Below are positions 34,890 through 44,369 of a stretch of DNA of 48,103 nt, one piece after another. Below the pieces are notes generated by a model. It was not told where the DNA came from and did not search any database. It worked only from the letters and a program-made list of their open reading frames with translations. Each line of letters starts with the position of its first letter. The stretch's first letter is position 1. Source of the stretch: Chitinophagales bacterium (GTDB taxonomy: Bacteria > Bacteroidota > Bacteroidia > Chitinophagales > Chitinophagaceae). The stretch covers positions 1 through 48,103 of the forward strand of contig JAATGQ010000175.1 of the NCBI GenBank assembly GCA_015654595.1. Direction: 5' to 3'. A program made the position numbers and the translations under genes.

Positions 34890-35689
34890 AATTCGGTTGT
34901 AAAATTTAAGAATGATTGCAGAATATGGTTGCTGCGTTCGGGTTCTTCCTGCATTCCCATGTGGGCGGATCTTTCCAGTACATGGACATGGGAAAGACCG
35001 GGCAGGTGTGACTGCTGCAGCGCATGTTGGGGATCGACGGCCTTGTCGTTCCGGCCGATGACAAAGAGTACGGGACCGGGAAATGTTTTTAATACGTCCG
35101 TTCGGTCGGGTCGCAGGATCATGGCCTCGTAATATTGTATCAGGGACTGCGGTGAGAAGGAAGAATATCGCTCCAGGGTCTGCGCGATGAGAGCAGGCTG
35201 CTGCTCGCGGGTCGTTTCGGCGTACAGGTTTGGGGTTGATTGTTTTATGAACGGAGCAGCGCCATTCTTTTGGATGAATTCGATCCCTTTGCGCCGGGCG
35301 GCTTTTTTCTCTTCGCTGTCCGGGTAGGCGCTGGAGTGGAAGAGACCGAATCCTTTTAGTCGTTGTGGATATTTATGGGCAAATGCAAGAGCGATATATC
35401 CGCCCATGCTATGACCGATGAGTATCGTCTGCTGAATATCTTCGTGGTCCAGTAATACACGGATGTCTTCTGCCATTGATCCCATCGAGAGTGGGCCGGG
35501 GTGCGCGGTCGATCGTCCGCTGCCAGGGAGATCGGGTATGATCAGGCGGTAGTTTTTTTGCAGGGCCGCTGCCTGGTTGTCCCAGACCGCCCCGTCTTCT
35601 GCAAATCCGTGCAGCAGTACGATGGGAAAGCCCTTGCCTTCGTCCTTGTAATAAAGACTTTTTGTTCCTTCTTTGATCGTCTTATCCAC
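34886..35689 (-). CDS. Alpha/beta hydrolase
   Basis: The 267-residue protein has an alpha/beta-hydrolase fold: VLLHGFAEDGAVW (oxyanion region), the nucleophile elbow GHSMGGYIAL with active Ser, the acid in VIGRNDKAVDPQ and His in ERSAHMGMQEEPE. It has no signal peptide. The start is a GTG at 35687-35689 that overlaps the lnt stop by 8 bp, and the 3' end overlaps the SDR gene by ATGA. The physiological substrate (an ester, C-C hydrolase substrate or similar) is unknown. Confidence 0.88.
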   Translation of the reverse strand: MDKTIKEGTKSLYYKDEGKGFPIVLLHGFAEDGAVWDNQAAALQKNYRLIIPDLPGSGRSTAHPGPLSMGSMAEDIRVLLDHEDIQQTILIGHSMGGYIALAFAHKYPQRLKGFGLFHSSAYPDSEEKKAARRKGIEFIQKNGAAPFIKQSTPNLYAETTREQQPALIAQTLERYSSFSPQSLIQYYEAMILRPDRTDVLKTFPGPVLFVIGRNDKAVDPQHALQQSHLPGLSHVHVLERSAHMGMQEEPERSNHILQSFLNFTTEL

Positions 35690-37280
35690 GACTGGTTCTG
35701 ATTTTTATGAGCGTCATACTATGCCAGCCCAGGAATAGAACGGTTATCACGAGGGCCAGTTTTGAGATGCAATCTCCATACCGGCAGTAAAAGGTAAGAC
35801 GGTTGACTGGAGATACCGTACATTTTATCGTCGCTTCTTTCTGCCAGGGTTGGCTGGTTTCGATATGCCCATCGGCAGAGATAACCGCGGAGATGCCGGT
35901 GTTGGCGCTGCGGATGACCCAGCGGCGGTTTTCTATCGCGCGCAGCCGGGCATAGCTAAGATGTTGCTTATATCCGGGAGTGTCGCCCCACCAGCCATCA
36001 TTGGTAATGATCGCGATGATGTCGGCGCCATTATCGATATAATGGGATATGAATTCTCCATAGATGCTTTCGTAGCAAACAGCGGGGGCTATACGCCAGG
36101 ATTGATTAGTACTGATCATGGCGCTTCTGTCGTCCTGGCCAGTATATCCTGCGGTGGTGCCGCCGAATTTTTCAAACCAGGCATCGAGGATGTGCAGAAA
36201 GGGCGGTAGCGTTTCGACGCCTGGAACCAGCTTTGATTTGTGATAGAAGGAGACGGGGCCGGAGCTGTCGAGCAGTGCTGCGGCGTTATAACTTTCAAAC
36301 CAGAGGTTGGCTTCCGGTATGAGGCGTGCGGAAGGGGAGTGGTGAAATTTAAAAGTCCGGTAGCTTTCTATCCCCGTCAGGAGATTGATATTGGGATGAC
36401 GGCGCATAAAATCCCAGAGCGGCGCAAGAAAGCGGTTTTCTTTCATGTGTTCTTCGTCGATACCATTGTCGACAAAGAGTGCTGTCTCCGGCCATACAAC
36501 GAGCTTTGTGTCCTTGTCGATAGCTGTGTCGCTGAGTCGGATTAGCTTTTGAAGCTGGGCTTCAAAGCTGCCGGTTTCGATCTTTTCGTAGGGATCAATA
36601 TTGGGCTGAACGATAACGATATTTCCTGGCGATGACTGTTGTGATCTGTTGCCGGAAGAATTGATCAGCAGTACCAGACCTGAAAGGAGAAAAGGGACGA
36701 TCAGTGTGAGTGCTCCAAAGAGCGCAAGCTGGCGGTCGAAGCGTCTGTGTTGCTTCTTTTTCCAGATGACGCGGAACAAAAGGATGTTGGCCGTCATTAC
36801 CCAGAGCGAGCCTCCGCTTTCTCCTGTGTATTCGTACCATTGGATCCAGTTGGGACGGGAAGCGAACACGTTGCCCACGGTGAGCCAGGGCCAGCTGAGT
36901 CCCCAGTTTTGCAGATGGATGTATTCGAAGCTGATCCAGAAGACGACGAGAGAAATGTAGCCGGCTGTATCGCCCAGCCGTTTTTTCACTGCAGAAAAAC
37001 CAAGCCAGGGGATACACATCAACAGGCTGTTGGCCATTATCGCGCCTATAGCTCCCGGGGCGGTAGAGTTCCAGATCCACCAGGTAGCAAGACTGTTCCA
37101 GATGAGCATGGCCAGATAGACATAGCCGAAGAGCGACCAGCGGCGGACACCCTGGCGTTCGAGCCACAGTAAGGGAACAAAAGCTACAAAGATCAAAAAG
37201 GTCAGCGGTGACATGGGCCATGCTGCAAAGAGCAACAAGCCGGTCAACGCCGACAAAAGCAACGGATGGTACTTTTTCAA
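35682..37280 (-). CDS. lnt: Apolipoprotein N-acyltransferase
   Basis: Lnt adds the third acyl chain to the N-terminal cysteine of lipoproteins in the inner membrane. The 532-residue protein has an N-terminal membrane domain of about seven helices followed by a nitrilase-like domain. The triad is visible as Glu in VVWPETALF, Lys in YHKSKLVPG and Cys in APAVCYESIYGEF. A C-terminal helix (LALVITVLFLGW) closes it. The start is TTG at 37278-37280; no in-frame ATG precedes the first helix. It is the first gene of a unit with the hydrolase and SDR genes. A small hairpin (CCGCC/GGCGG, 37304-37317) separates it from guaB. Confidence 0.94.
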   Translation of the reverse strand: MKKYHPLLLSALTGLLLFAAWPMSPLTFLIFVAFVPLLWLERQGVRRWSLFGYVYLAMLIWNSLATWWIWNSTAPGAIGAIMANSLLMCIPWLGFSAVKKRLGDTAGYISLVVFWISFEYIHLQNWGLSWPWLTVGNVFASRPNWIQWYEYTGESGGSLWVMTANILLFRVIWKKKQHRRFDRQLALFGALTLIVPFLLSGLVLLINSSGNRSQQSSPGNIVIVQPNIDPYEKIETGSFEAQLQKLIRLSDTAIDKDTKLVVWPETALFVDNGIDEEHMKENRFLAPLWDFMRRHPNINLLTGIESYRTFKFHHSPSARLIPEANLWFESYNAAALLDSSGPVSFYHKSKLVPGVETLPPFLHILDAWFEKFGGTTAGYTGQDDRSAMISTNQSWRIAPAVCYESIYGEFISHYIDNGADIIAIITNDGWWGDTPGYKQHLSYARLRAIENRRWVIRSANTGISAVISADGHIETSQPWQKEATIKCTVSPVNRLTFYCRYGDCISKLALVITVLFLGWHSMTLIKIRTSRG

Positions 37281-37325
37281 GGCGGTATATAGTTTTAAAC
37301 TGACCGCCGGCAGGCGGCAGTTGGT

Positions 37326-38831
37326 TTACCGGCGGCTGTAATTCGGCGCTTCCTTCGTGATCTCTACATCGTGTGCATGGCTTTCTTTCATGCCGGCATT
37401 GCTGATCTTGATGAATTGGGATTGATCCTGCAGTGTGCGGATGTCTTTTGCTCCACAATAACCCATACCTGCCCGCAGACCGCCCACATATTGCTGAACA
37501 ACTTCGGAGAGATTGCCTTTGAATGCGACCCGTCCTTCGATGCCTTCGGGAACCAGCTTTTTGATATCGTCTTCTACATCCTGGAAGTAACGGTCACTGC
37601 TACCCTGGGCCATTGCTCCGATGGAGCCCATACCACGATAGGACTTGAACTTTCTGCCTTCGTAGATGATCGTTTCTCCGGGGCTTTCTTCGACACCGGC
37701 AAAAACGCTTCCCATCATGACAACATTGGCGCCGGCGGATAACGCTTTTACCATGTCGCCTGTGTAGCGGATACCGCCGTCGGCGATCACGGGAATATTC
37801 CGGGAGCGAAGGGCGGATGCCGCTTCCATCACCGCGGTGATCTGCGGAACGCCTGCGCCTGCAACGATACGGGTAGTACAGATGGAACCCGGTCCGATGC
37901 CTACTTTAACCGCGTCTGCGCCTGCGTCGGCAAGGGCCTTGGCGCCTGCGGCCGTACCAACGTTACCGGCTATGACCTGTAAGTTTTTAAAGGATTTTTT
38001 GAGCGTTTTGAGCGCGTTAATGACGCCAAAAGAATGGCCATGAGCGCTATCCAAAGTTACGACGTCGACACCGATCTGCTGCAGCGCGCTTGCCCTGTCC
38101 AGCAGATCCTTTGTGATGCCTAATGCGGCGCCAACCAGCAGGCGGCCATAGTTGTCTTTTACTCCATTGGGGTAGCTGGACACCTGGAGGATGTCGCGAT
38201 AGGTGATCAGACCGATCAGTTTACCCTGGCGGTTAACCACGGGGAGCTTTTCGATCTTATGTTTTTGGAGGATCTTTTCCGCTTTTTTGAGGTCGGTGCC
38301 CTCGGGCGCGGTAATGAGTCTTTCTTTGGGAGTCATTACTTCGCTGACCTTCCGCCGCTTGTTATCCTCAAAACGAAGATCGCGGTTGGTCAGTATCCCA
38401 ACCAGTACCCTACTGGCGTCGATGATAGGGATTCCGCCGATCTTATTTTCTTTCATCAGCCGAAGCGCGTCGATGATGGTGGAATCTTCGTTGAGGGTAA
38501 TAGGGTCGATGATGAGGCCGCTTTCGCTGCGTTTGACCTTTCTCACCTGTTCGACCTGCTTTTCGATACTCATATTCTTGTGCAGAATACCAATACCGCC
38601 TTCACGTGCGAGAGCTATGGCCAGGTTGGCTTCTGTAACGGTATCCATAGCTGCGGACAGCATCGGAATATTGAGCGTAATGGCCTTTGTAAGTTTGCTG
38701 CGGATATCTACTTCTCGTGGTAAGACCTGGGAAAATGCAGGCATCAGTAACACGTCATCGAAAGTAAGTCCTTCACCGAAAAATTTAGAGGGAAGTTTTG
38801 ACTTCCCGGCGGGGGAATTTATTCTTGCCAT
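37326..38831 (-). CDS. guaB: Inosine-5'-monophosphate dehydrogenase
   Basis: GuaB oxidises IMP to XMP with NAD+, the committed step of guanine nucleotide synthesis. The barrel holds the active-site Cys loop [18 protein letters not shown], the [13 protein letters not shown] phosphate site and the flap Arg-Tyr in GSSDRYFQD. Two CBS domains are inserted near residues 95-210 ([43 protein letters not shown]). I start at the ATG at 38829-38831 (MARINSPAG), giving 501 residues. The TTG two codons upstream lies in the promoter box. A perfect -7 box ends 3 nt before this ATG. Confidence 0.97.
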   Translation of the reverse strand: MARINSPAGKSKLPSKFFGEGLTFDDVLLMPAFSQVLPREVDIRSKLTKAITLNIPMLSAAMDTVTEANLAIALAREGGIGILHKNMSIEKQVEQVRKVKRSESGLIIDPITLNEDSTIIDALRLMKENKIGGIPIIDASRVLVGILTNRDLRFEDNKRRKVSEVMTPKERLITAPEGTDLKKAEKILQKHKIEKLPVVNRQGKLIGLITYRDILQVSSYPNGVKDNYGRLLVGAALGITKDLLDRASALQQIGVDVVTLDSAHGHSFGVINALKTLKKSFKNLQVIAGNVGTAAGAKALADAGADAVKVGIGPGSICTTRIVAGAGVPQITAVMEAASALRSRNIPVIADGGIRYTGDMVKALSAGANVVMMGSVFAGVEESPGETIIYEGRKFKSYRGMGSIGAMAQGSSDRYFQDVEDDIKKLVPEGIEGRVAFKGNLSEVVQQYVGGLRAGMGYCGAKDIRTLQDQSQFIKISNAGMKESHAHDVEITKEAPNYSRR

Positions 38832-38834
38832 GTG

Positions 38835-38867
38835 CAAAGATAGGGTAGCGCGACGGTACTGTCCAAA
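38835..38867 (-). promoter_or_regulatory. guaB promoter with -7 box touching the start codon
   Basis: On the minus strand TTTG (38864-38867), 21 bp, then TATCTTTG (38835-38842) match both boxes of the Bacteroidota consensus. Only three bases (CAC) separate the -7 box from the guaB ATG. Transcription would start at or within a base or two of the start codon. Confidence 0.65.
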
Positions 38868-38883
38868 TTTTTGTCTTGAACGT

Positions 38884-39993
38884 CTACTTATCCATCCTTA
38901 AACAAAAGCGCTTTCCGGGCAGCGAATGGACGGTCCCTTCCATTTCCAGTTGCAGCAGCTGAATAGATAATTCGCCGATACCCAATTTACTATGAATAGA
39001 TAATTCATCAAGGGTCATACTGTCTTTGCCGGTTAGCAATTTTAACAATTTGCTTTTGGGCTCTGGTTGATCACCGAAGGAGAACGAGGGCTGTGTGGCC
39101 GTGGCGTCGGATGCCCATTGCCATCCCATGTCTGCCAGCAGCTCTTCGCCGGAGCAGACGAGCCGGGCTTCTCTTTGCCGGATCAGGTGATTGCAGCCGC
39201 TGCTTTTGGGGTCCGTGATGCGGCCCGGGATGGCGAAGACTTTTTTCCCGTATTCTATCGCTTTACTAACGGTATAAAGGCTGCCGCCCAGTGTTCTGGT
39301 CTCGATCACCAATAGGGCGTCGCAGCAGCCGGCTATGAGTGGGTTTCTTTCGGGAAATCGATATTTTGCGGCGGTAATTTCCGGTTCGAAAGGACTTAGC
39401 AGGCCGCCTCCAGCCTGAAGTGCATGGTTGGCCAGTCCGGCGTGTTCGGAAGGGTACATGGAGTAATGGCCATGTCCTAATACGCCGATGGTGGGCAGCT
39501 GGTTATCCAGGGCAGCTTTGTGCGCGAAGCCATCGATACCCATGGCCATACCGCTGACGATAACAAGACCGGGATGGGCCAGCTGGCCAATCAATCTTGC
39601 AGTCATATCCCGGCCATAGATTGTCGGCGAACGTGTCCCTATGACAGAAATGATATGGGCTGCATTGAGATCCGCCCGCCCTTTATAGAAGAGCAGGGGC
39701 GGGCTGTCTTTAAAGGCATTTAGTCTTGCGGGGTATTCTTTGTCTGTAAAGAAGAGGATGCGTATCCCGCTGTTTTTCATTTGTACCGCCTTGTGCCGGA
39801 GTTCGGATAGTCCATTGTAAGTAAGAATGGAATGGATGATATTGCGGTGGAGGCCCTGGTCCGCAAGCGTTTTTTTGTCGGCCTGGAAAATGGCAGCTGC
39901 ATTACCAAAATGCGCAAAAAGCTGTTTTGTTGTTGCCGGTCCTATTCCTGGCAGCCGGGTCAGCGCCCATCGGTATAATACTTCCTCTCTCAC
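38884..39993 (-). CDS. dprA: DNA-processing protein DprA
   Basis: DprA protects incoming single-stranded DNA and loads RecA in natural transformation. An N-terminal helix-hairpin-helix region ([16 protein letters not shown]) precedes the Rossmann-like DprA domain with [43 protein letters not shown] and the [14 protein letters not shown] segment. A winged-helix-like C-terminus closes it (about 310-369). I choose a GTG at 39991-39993, giving 369 residues. An upstream ATG at 40068 would make the protein read through the terminator hairpin of the preceding gene. A near -7 box TACCTTTA lies about 20 nt before the GTG. Confidence 0.88.
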   Translation of the reverse strand: MREEVLYRWALTRLPGIGPATTKQLFAHFGNAAAIFQADKKTLADQGLHRNIIHSILTYNGLSELRHKAVQMKNSGIRILFFTDKEYPARLNAFKDSPPLLFYKGRADLNAAHIISVIGTRSPTIYGRDMTARLIGQLAHPGLVIVSGMAMGIDGFAHKAALDNQLPTIGVLGHGHYSMYPSEHAGLANHALQAGGGLLSPFEPEITAAKYRFPERNPLIAGCCDALLVIETRTLGGSLYTVSKAIEYGKKVFAIPGRITDPKSSGCNHLIRQREARLVCSGEELLADMGWQWASDATATQPSFSFGDQPEPKSKLLKLLTGKDSMTLDELSIHSKLGIGELSIQLLQLEMEGTVHSLPGKRFCLRMDK

Positions 39994-40027
39994 GATCTTT
40001 TCTTGTATCGTATTAAAGGTAGAGAAT

Positions 40028-40064
40028 ATAAAAAAGCAGTCCCGAACTTTTTCGGGACTGCTTT
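40028..40064 (-). terminator. Rho-independent terminator after the OmpA/PD40 gene
   Basis: A 14-bp perfect stem, AAAGCAGTCCCGAA (40033-40046) with 40051-40064, and a 4-nt loop are followed on the minus strand by TTTTTTATA. It lies 24 nt beyond the stop at 40088. Confidence 0.88.
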
Positions 40065-40087
40065 GCAAAATGGGGAGAGAGGTATGA

Positions 40088-42001
40088 TTATCTGCTGATG
40101 ACTTTTAATTCGGTCCTTCGGTTTTGCGCCCGTCCTTCAGGCGTCGAGTTGTCGGCGACGGGCTGCGTATCTCCAAAGCCTTTGAATTGCAGTCTATCCT
40201 GGGCGATACCTTTCGATACCAGGTAAGTGGTTACCGCGCGGGCTCTGTTTTCCGAGATGACAATATTGTCAGCCGTCTTGCCGGAATTATCCGTATGCCC
40301 GTTGATCTGTATATGGACAGTCGGATTGTCTTTCATTAACTGTACGACCTGGTTCAGCTCGGCAGCCGATTCCGGTTTCAGTTCATACTTGTTGGGATCG
40401 AAGAATATATTTTTTAAGACGATAGCCGCATTGGCTTCGATGGGTTGAAGAGGGATGTCGATATTATATGCCGTGTCGCCTTGCTGCTGACTGAGCGCAA
40501 AGTGGTCGGAAAACAGCAGGTAGCCTTTTCTGTTGACATCAAATGCATAGTCTTTTCCTTTTGGAAGCGTGATCAGGTAATTGCCGGATTCGTCTGTCTG
40601 AAGGTTGCTGATCACTTCGCGTGTGCCCAGGTCTGTGAGGAGTACGCTGGAGGGCAATCCTTTGTGCGTATTCCGATCGAATACCTTGCCTTTGACCCAG
40701 AGTGTCTGGGCGGGTCTGATATCTTCCCGGAGGTCGAAGGTGTAGAGGTCCAGGCCGCCCCGGCTGTCGGCCCGGTCGCTGGCGTAGTAGGCCTTTCTGC
40801 CATTGGCGGCCACTACCAGGCTGCCTTCGTTTTCAATGGTGTTGATCGGATAACCCAGATTTTCCGGTTTGCCCCAGACGCCGCCGGGGCCTTTGTGGGA
40901 TAAAAAGAGGTCGTCGCCTCCATAACCGGGAAGACCATTGGACGTAAAGTAAAGAGTCTGGTTATCCGCATGGATAAAGGGCGCGGCTTCGTCTCCTACC
41001 GTATTGATGGTGGGACCAAGATTCTGTGGAACGCTCCAGTGGCCGTTGAGGGAGCGGTGGCTGACATAAATATCACTTCCGCCATAACCATCCGGCTGGC
41101 GGCTGGCAAAATAGAGATCTTTTTTATCCGGGGAAAGGGAAGGTGCGGATTCCCAGAATTCCGTATTGATATCCCCCAGGTTTTCGGGCTAGCTCCAGCC
41201 GTCCGTGGTCAGGTAGGAGATATACAGGTCGCAGCTGCCGTGTCCATCCGGGAAATTGCAGCCGGTGAAGATCAGCCATTGTCCGTCCTGGGAAATGTTT
41301 TGTGCGCCTTCATTCTGGTTGGTGTTGATATTGCCGGGCAGGCTTTCGGACTTTGACCAGGTGCCTCCCTGGCGATGCGATTGGTAGAAGTCTTCGTTAA
41401 AGTCATTGACCCTGCGGGTGTAGATGAGTGTGTTGCCGTCTATGGTTAGCGTAGGGTAGTATTCCGAAACTTTTGTGTTGATGCTATCGCCCAGGTTCCG
41501 GGGCTCGAAGCGGTAACCGGCTATGGGGTGGGTGTTGGCGTAGCCAAGCGCGAATTCGTAACAACGTTTTCTGTACTCCCCGGATTTGCGGCTGGTTTCG
41601 TTGAGATTGGCGATCGTCAAAAAGATATTGACGGCCTGAAGGGCTTTTGCAAAGTCCCCCTTGCCGGCCAGGTTTATCGAATAGGGGAGGTTGTAGTCCA
41701 TAAAGAATACGCTGTCGATGGCTTTGGCTTTTTCGTAATTGTCGATTGCCGCCTGGTAGTCTTTGAGTTCGCCGTACATGCCGGCCATTGAAAGATAGGC
41801 CTCTTCGAAGGCGTTGTCGATGCGAACGGCCTGCTGCAGGGTCGCGATGCCGCCTTTAAAGTCGTCGCCCTGAGCCTGTTCGAGCGCTTTTGAATAGAGC
41901 TGTGCCGCCTTTCTGTTGACCTTGTCGGGATTGTATTGGGCAATTCCATAAAATCCGGTAAGGATAAAGCAAAGCGTAAAAAGAAGGGATTGGTTTCTCA
42001 T
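40088..42001 (-). pseudogene. OmpA/PD40/TPR protein gene split by one amber codon
   Basis: One continuous minus-strand frame of 638 codons is interrupted only by TAG at 41189-41191 (codon 271). Part one: signal peptide (MRNQSLLFTLCFILTGFYGIAQ), TPR helices (residues 28-125) and the first PD40/WD40-like repeats, ending DGWS. The frame resumes at once with PENLGDINTEFWESAPSLSPD, more PD40 repeats (SNGLPGYGGDDLF, ASDRADSRGGLDLY), a carboxypeptidase-regulatory-like domain and a canonical OmpA domain with NGHTDNSGKT and GRAQNRRTELKV. The residue lost was probably Gln or Lys (GWS-x-PENLG). There is no frameshift and the rest is intact. The change is either a recent nonsense mutation, a sequencing error, or a real two-part gene. 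The full protein would link outer membrane and peptidoglycan. Confidence 0.85.
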
Positions 42002-42067
42002 AAAGGGAAATTACAAATCATAATGATAAACGGAAGTTATAAAGATTTATTCTACTGTCGATCAAGG

Positions 42068-42177
42068 GCTTTATAAGCAGGGGACGGCGGAGTGGGCCCG
42101 GGCAGGTTGGGTTTGGCCGCGGCGGCGGATAGCGGGGTCGGGCAGGCGGGGTTAGGCAGGACGGCGGAGCCGGCGGT
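42068..42177. other. G-rich low-complexity spacer
   Basis: Between queE and the OmpA/PD40 gene the plus strand is strongly G-rich, with short GGC/GGG units (GGGCCCGGGCAGG, GCGGCGGCGG, GCGGGGTCGGGCAGGCGGGG). It stands out against its AT-richer neighbours. On the mRNA of queE (minus strand) this would be a C-rich trailer. No ORF or clear terminator was found. Confidence 0.4.
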
Positions 42178-42816
42178 TTAAGGCACGTGAATGTATTTGT
42201 GCAATTGCAGGGAGAATCCCCATTTAGGGTTTTCTTTTATATAATCGATGATCAGCGGGGTAACTGCTGCCGACTTGCTCCATTCGGGCTGCAGGTAGAG
42301 GCGGCAGTTGGGGGAGACGGCTGCGGCCCATTGTTCTGCCCAATCGAAATCACTTTTGTTGTAAATGATGATCTTTAGTTCATTGGCCAGGGGCAGGATG
42401 CCGGGGAGGGGGGCTTTGAATTTTTTTGGAGACAGGGTGATCCAGTCCAATTCGCCGCTGACGGGCGAGGAGCCGGATGTTTCGATATGGGTCGCCAGCC
42501 CGGCTTTGCGAAGCTGGCGGGTGAGGTGGGTGCAGTCGTGCATAAGCGGTTCACCGCCGGTAATGATGACGATGCGGCCGGGGTGGCCAGAGGCTTCTGC
42601 AACCAGTTCTTCAACTGAGCGGAGCGGATGTTTACCGGCGTCCCAGCTTTCTTTGACGTCACACCAGACACAGCCGACGTCGCATCCGCCGAGGCGGATG
42701 AAATAAGCTGCTTTTCCCTGGTGAAACCCTTCCCCTTGCAGGGTGTAAAAGGATTCCATGACGGGGAGGGAGGATATGACGGGACTAGTTACCATTTCTT
42801 TCTGCACAGGCTGCAT
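42178..42816 (-). CDS. queE: 7-carboxy-7-deazaguanine synthase
   Basis: QueE is a radical SAM enzyme that turns 6-carboxy-tetrahydropterin, the QueD product, into 7-carboxy-7-deazaguanine on the way to queuosine. The cluster motif is C-x3-C-x2-C (C45, C49, C52 in [15 protein letters not shown]). [21 protein letters not shown] and the SAM-binding TGGEPLMH are typical. The length is 212 residues with the ATG at 42816, which overlaps folD by 32 bp; an ATG at 42795 (MVTSPVISS) is an equally good start. It is co-transcribed with folD. Its likely upstream enzymes QueD and FolE are encoded at 22-23.5 kb. Confidence 0.92.
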   Translation of the reverse strand: MQPVQKEMVTSPVISSLPVMESFYTLQGEGFHQGKAAYFIRLGGCDVGCVWCDVKESWDAGKHPLRSVEELVAEASGHPGRIVIITGGEPLMHDCTHLTRQLRKAGLATHIETSGSSPVSGELDWITLSPKKFKAPLPGILPLANELKIIIYNKSDFDWAEQWAAAVSPNCRLYLQPEWSKSAAVTPLIIDYIKENPKWGFSLQLHKYIHVP

Positions 42817-43666
42817 ATGTATTTTTCATCAATGCTGCGATGGTCATCGGGCCGACGCCGCCGGGGACAGGGGTGATATAGCTGCACAGTGGGGCTACTT
42901 CGTCGAATTTGACATCGCCTTTTAGCGCAAAGCCACTTTTTTTACTTGCATCGGGTACGCGGGTGATGCCGACGTCGATGACGATGGCGCCTGGTTTAAC
43001 CATGGAGGCCGTAACGAATTCAGGTTTGCCGAGTGCGGCGACGATAATATCTGCATTGCGGCAAATTTCTTCGAGGTGACGGGTATGGGAGTGGCAGATG
43101 GTGACGGTACAGTTGCCGGGGTTTGTATTGCCGCTGAGCAGGATGCTCATGGGGCGGCCTACGATATTACTCCGGCCTACTACGACTGCATTCATTCCCT
43201 TGGTGTCGATCTTGTAGTGTTCCAGCATCAGCATGATACCGTGAGGGGTTGCGGGAACATAGGCTGGAAGTCCCTGGACCATTTTTCCGACGTTTACGGG
43301 GTGGAAGCCGTCGACGTCCTTGGAGGGATGGATGGCATTGATCACTTTTTCGTCTGAAATATGTTTTGGCAGCGGAAGCTGTACGAGGATGCCGTCTATG
43401 TCGACATCGTTATTAAGCTCTTCTATCAGGTTGAGCAGTCTGTTTTCTGTGATGGTCTCTTCCAGCCGGACGAGGCTCGATTTAAAGCCTATTTCCGCAC
43501 AGGTTTTTACTTTGGCTCCGACGTACGTTTCACTTGCGCCATTGTTACCTACCAGTACGGCGGCCAGGTGGGGGATCTTTTTTCCTTCGGTTTTAAGTTG
43601 CGCTACCTGTAGAGTGAGAGCATCGATTATTGCCCTGGAAACGAGCTTGCCATCTAATAGTTCCAT
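42785..43666 (-). CDS. folD: Bifunctional methylene-THF dehydrogenase/cyclohydrolase
   Basis: FolD interconverts 5,10-methylene-, methenyl- and 10-formyl-tetrahydrofolate, supplying one-carbon units. The 293-residue protein has the catalytic YVGAKVK (Y48, K52), [20 protein letters not shown], the NADP-binding [13 protein letters not shown] and the C-terminal [13 protein letters not shown]. It is the first gene of a two-gene unit with queE. A perfect -7 box (TACCTTTG, 43671-43678) stops 4 nt before the ATG. Confidence 0.96.
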   Translation of the reverse strand: MELLDGKLVSRAIIDALTLQVAQLKTEGKKIPHLAAVLVGNNGASETYVGAKVKTCAEIGFKSSLVRLEETITENRLLNLIEELNNDVDIDGILVQLPLPKHISDEKVINAIHPSKDVDGFHPVNVGKMVQGLPAYVPATPHGIMLMLEHYKIDTKGMNAVVVGRSNIVGRPMSILLSGNTNPGNCTVTICHSHTRHLEEICRNADIIVAALGKPEFVTASMVKPGAIVIDVGITRVPDASKKSGFALKGDVKFDEVAPLCSYITPVPGGVGPMTIAALMKNTYAACAERNGN

Positions 43667-43670
43667 GGCG

Positions 43671-43678
43671 CAAAGGTA
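43671..43678 (-). promoter_or_regulatory. -7 box touching the folD start codon
   Basis: TACCTTTG on the minus strand matches TAnnTTTG perfectly and is 4 nt from the folD ATG, predicting an almost leaderless mRNA. No convincing TTTG was found 19-21 bp further upstream. Confidence 0.5.
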
Positions 43679-43965
43679 GGATTCAATTATAAAATCCAGG
43701 GTAATAAAAAGATCGATGAATTGTATTTTAAAATATATGATAAATAATCTTTTGCTAATTGTCCTTTCATTGTTTTGTGGCTGGCTACCATATTATAAAT
43801 ATTTTTACTTATTTGACTGCAGGCTTCCCGACGGCGTTATTAAAATACATATAAGTGTAAGTATTTATTCTAATTTATAACATGTATATTTTCTTTAGGC
43901 TTATTTATAATATCTTATAAATATCAAGTTATTGTTACTTGTTAATTTTGGTCAAATTTTTGTAA

Positions 43966-43997
43966 TTGAATTGTTAATAAAGTCTATTTATTTTTTG
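43966..43997 (+). promoter_or_regulatory. Possible susC promoter
   Basis: TTG (43966-43968), 20 bp, then TATTTTTTG (43989-43997), which has three rather than two bases between TA and TTTG. It is imperfect but the best candidate in the AT-rich block. Confidence 0.35.
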
Positions 43998-44048
43998 GAT
44001 AGAATTAAAACAATATATAAATTAGACCTGCCACCAAACTAACAGACC

Positions 44049-44141
44049 ATGAGAAAACCACTGCCCCTCCATGCGATTCCGCCATGGATTAATTCACCTG
44101 CATTTTTGAGAGATAAGGCTTGCCGGGTATGCTTCCGGTAA
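44049..44141 (+). CDS. Possible 30-aa leader peptide upstream of susC
   Basis: An ATG at 44049 opens a 30-codon frame, MRKPLPLHAIPPWINSPAFL followed by RDKACRVCFR, ending in TAA. It lies inside the presumed susC leader. It shows no signal peptide or known domain. It is compositionally more balanced than the AT-rich block before it. It may be a leader peptide, a remnant or chance; evidence for translation is weak. Confidence 0.2.
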   Translation: MRKPLPLHAIPPWINSPAFLRDKACRVCFR

Positions 44142-44369
44142 TGGATTAAATCTTCCCCCTGAAGACTGAAGTTTTCCTGCGCTGATCTTTTGTGCTGATA
44201 TGACCGGGCATTGCTGTTGGTCAAAATTGAGCCAAATGTCGGCATGAGGGTGTTTTGTGCACAGTTAAAAACGCTGTTTTTGGCTGAAGGGGATCCTGTT
44301 GTTTATTGGTTTCATTTTCAATAAAGGCGCCGGCTGCCGAAGCCGGGTTAAACTAAAACCATAACTCAC

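Larger units (their letters stand above)
43679..44369. other. AT-rich intergenic region and susC leader
   Basis: The region up to about 44030 is extremely AT-rich, with recurring TATAAAT-like words and one GC-rich palindromic insert (43821-43841). A possible promoter has TTG at 43966-43968 and TATTTTTTG at 43989-43997. The following leader of about 365 nt holds a 30-codon ORF (44049-44141). Two hairpins follow: 44262-44286 (CAGTTAAAAAC/GTTTTTGGCTG, two G-U pairs, loop GCT) and CCGGCT-GCCGA-AGCCGG (44330-44346), 23 nt before the susC ATG. No RNA family was recognised. Confidence 0.5.

Noticed and set aside
39994..40068. N-terminal extension of DprA by 25 residues
   Set aside because: It would translate the U-tract and hairpin of the preceding gene's terminator.
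40814..41188. Frameshift in the OmpA/PD40 gene
   Set aside because: Codon-by-codon reading shows the same frame on both sides of the TAG, so the lesion is a nonsense codon only.
44039..44245. 68-codon minus-strand frame in the susC leader
   Set aside because: There is no homology signal or promoter, and it conflicts with the plus-strand leader.
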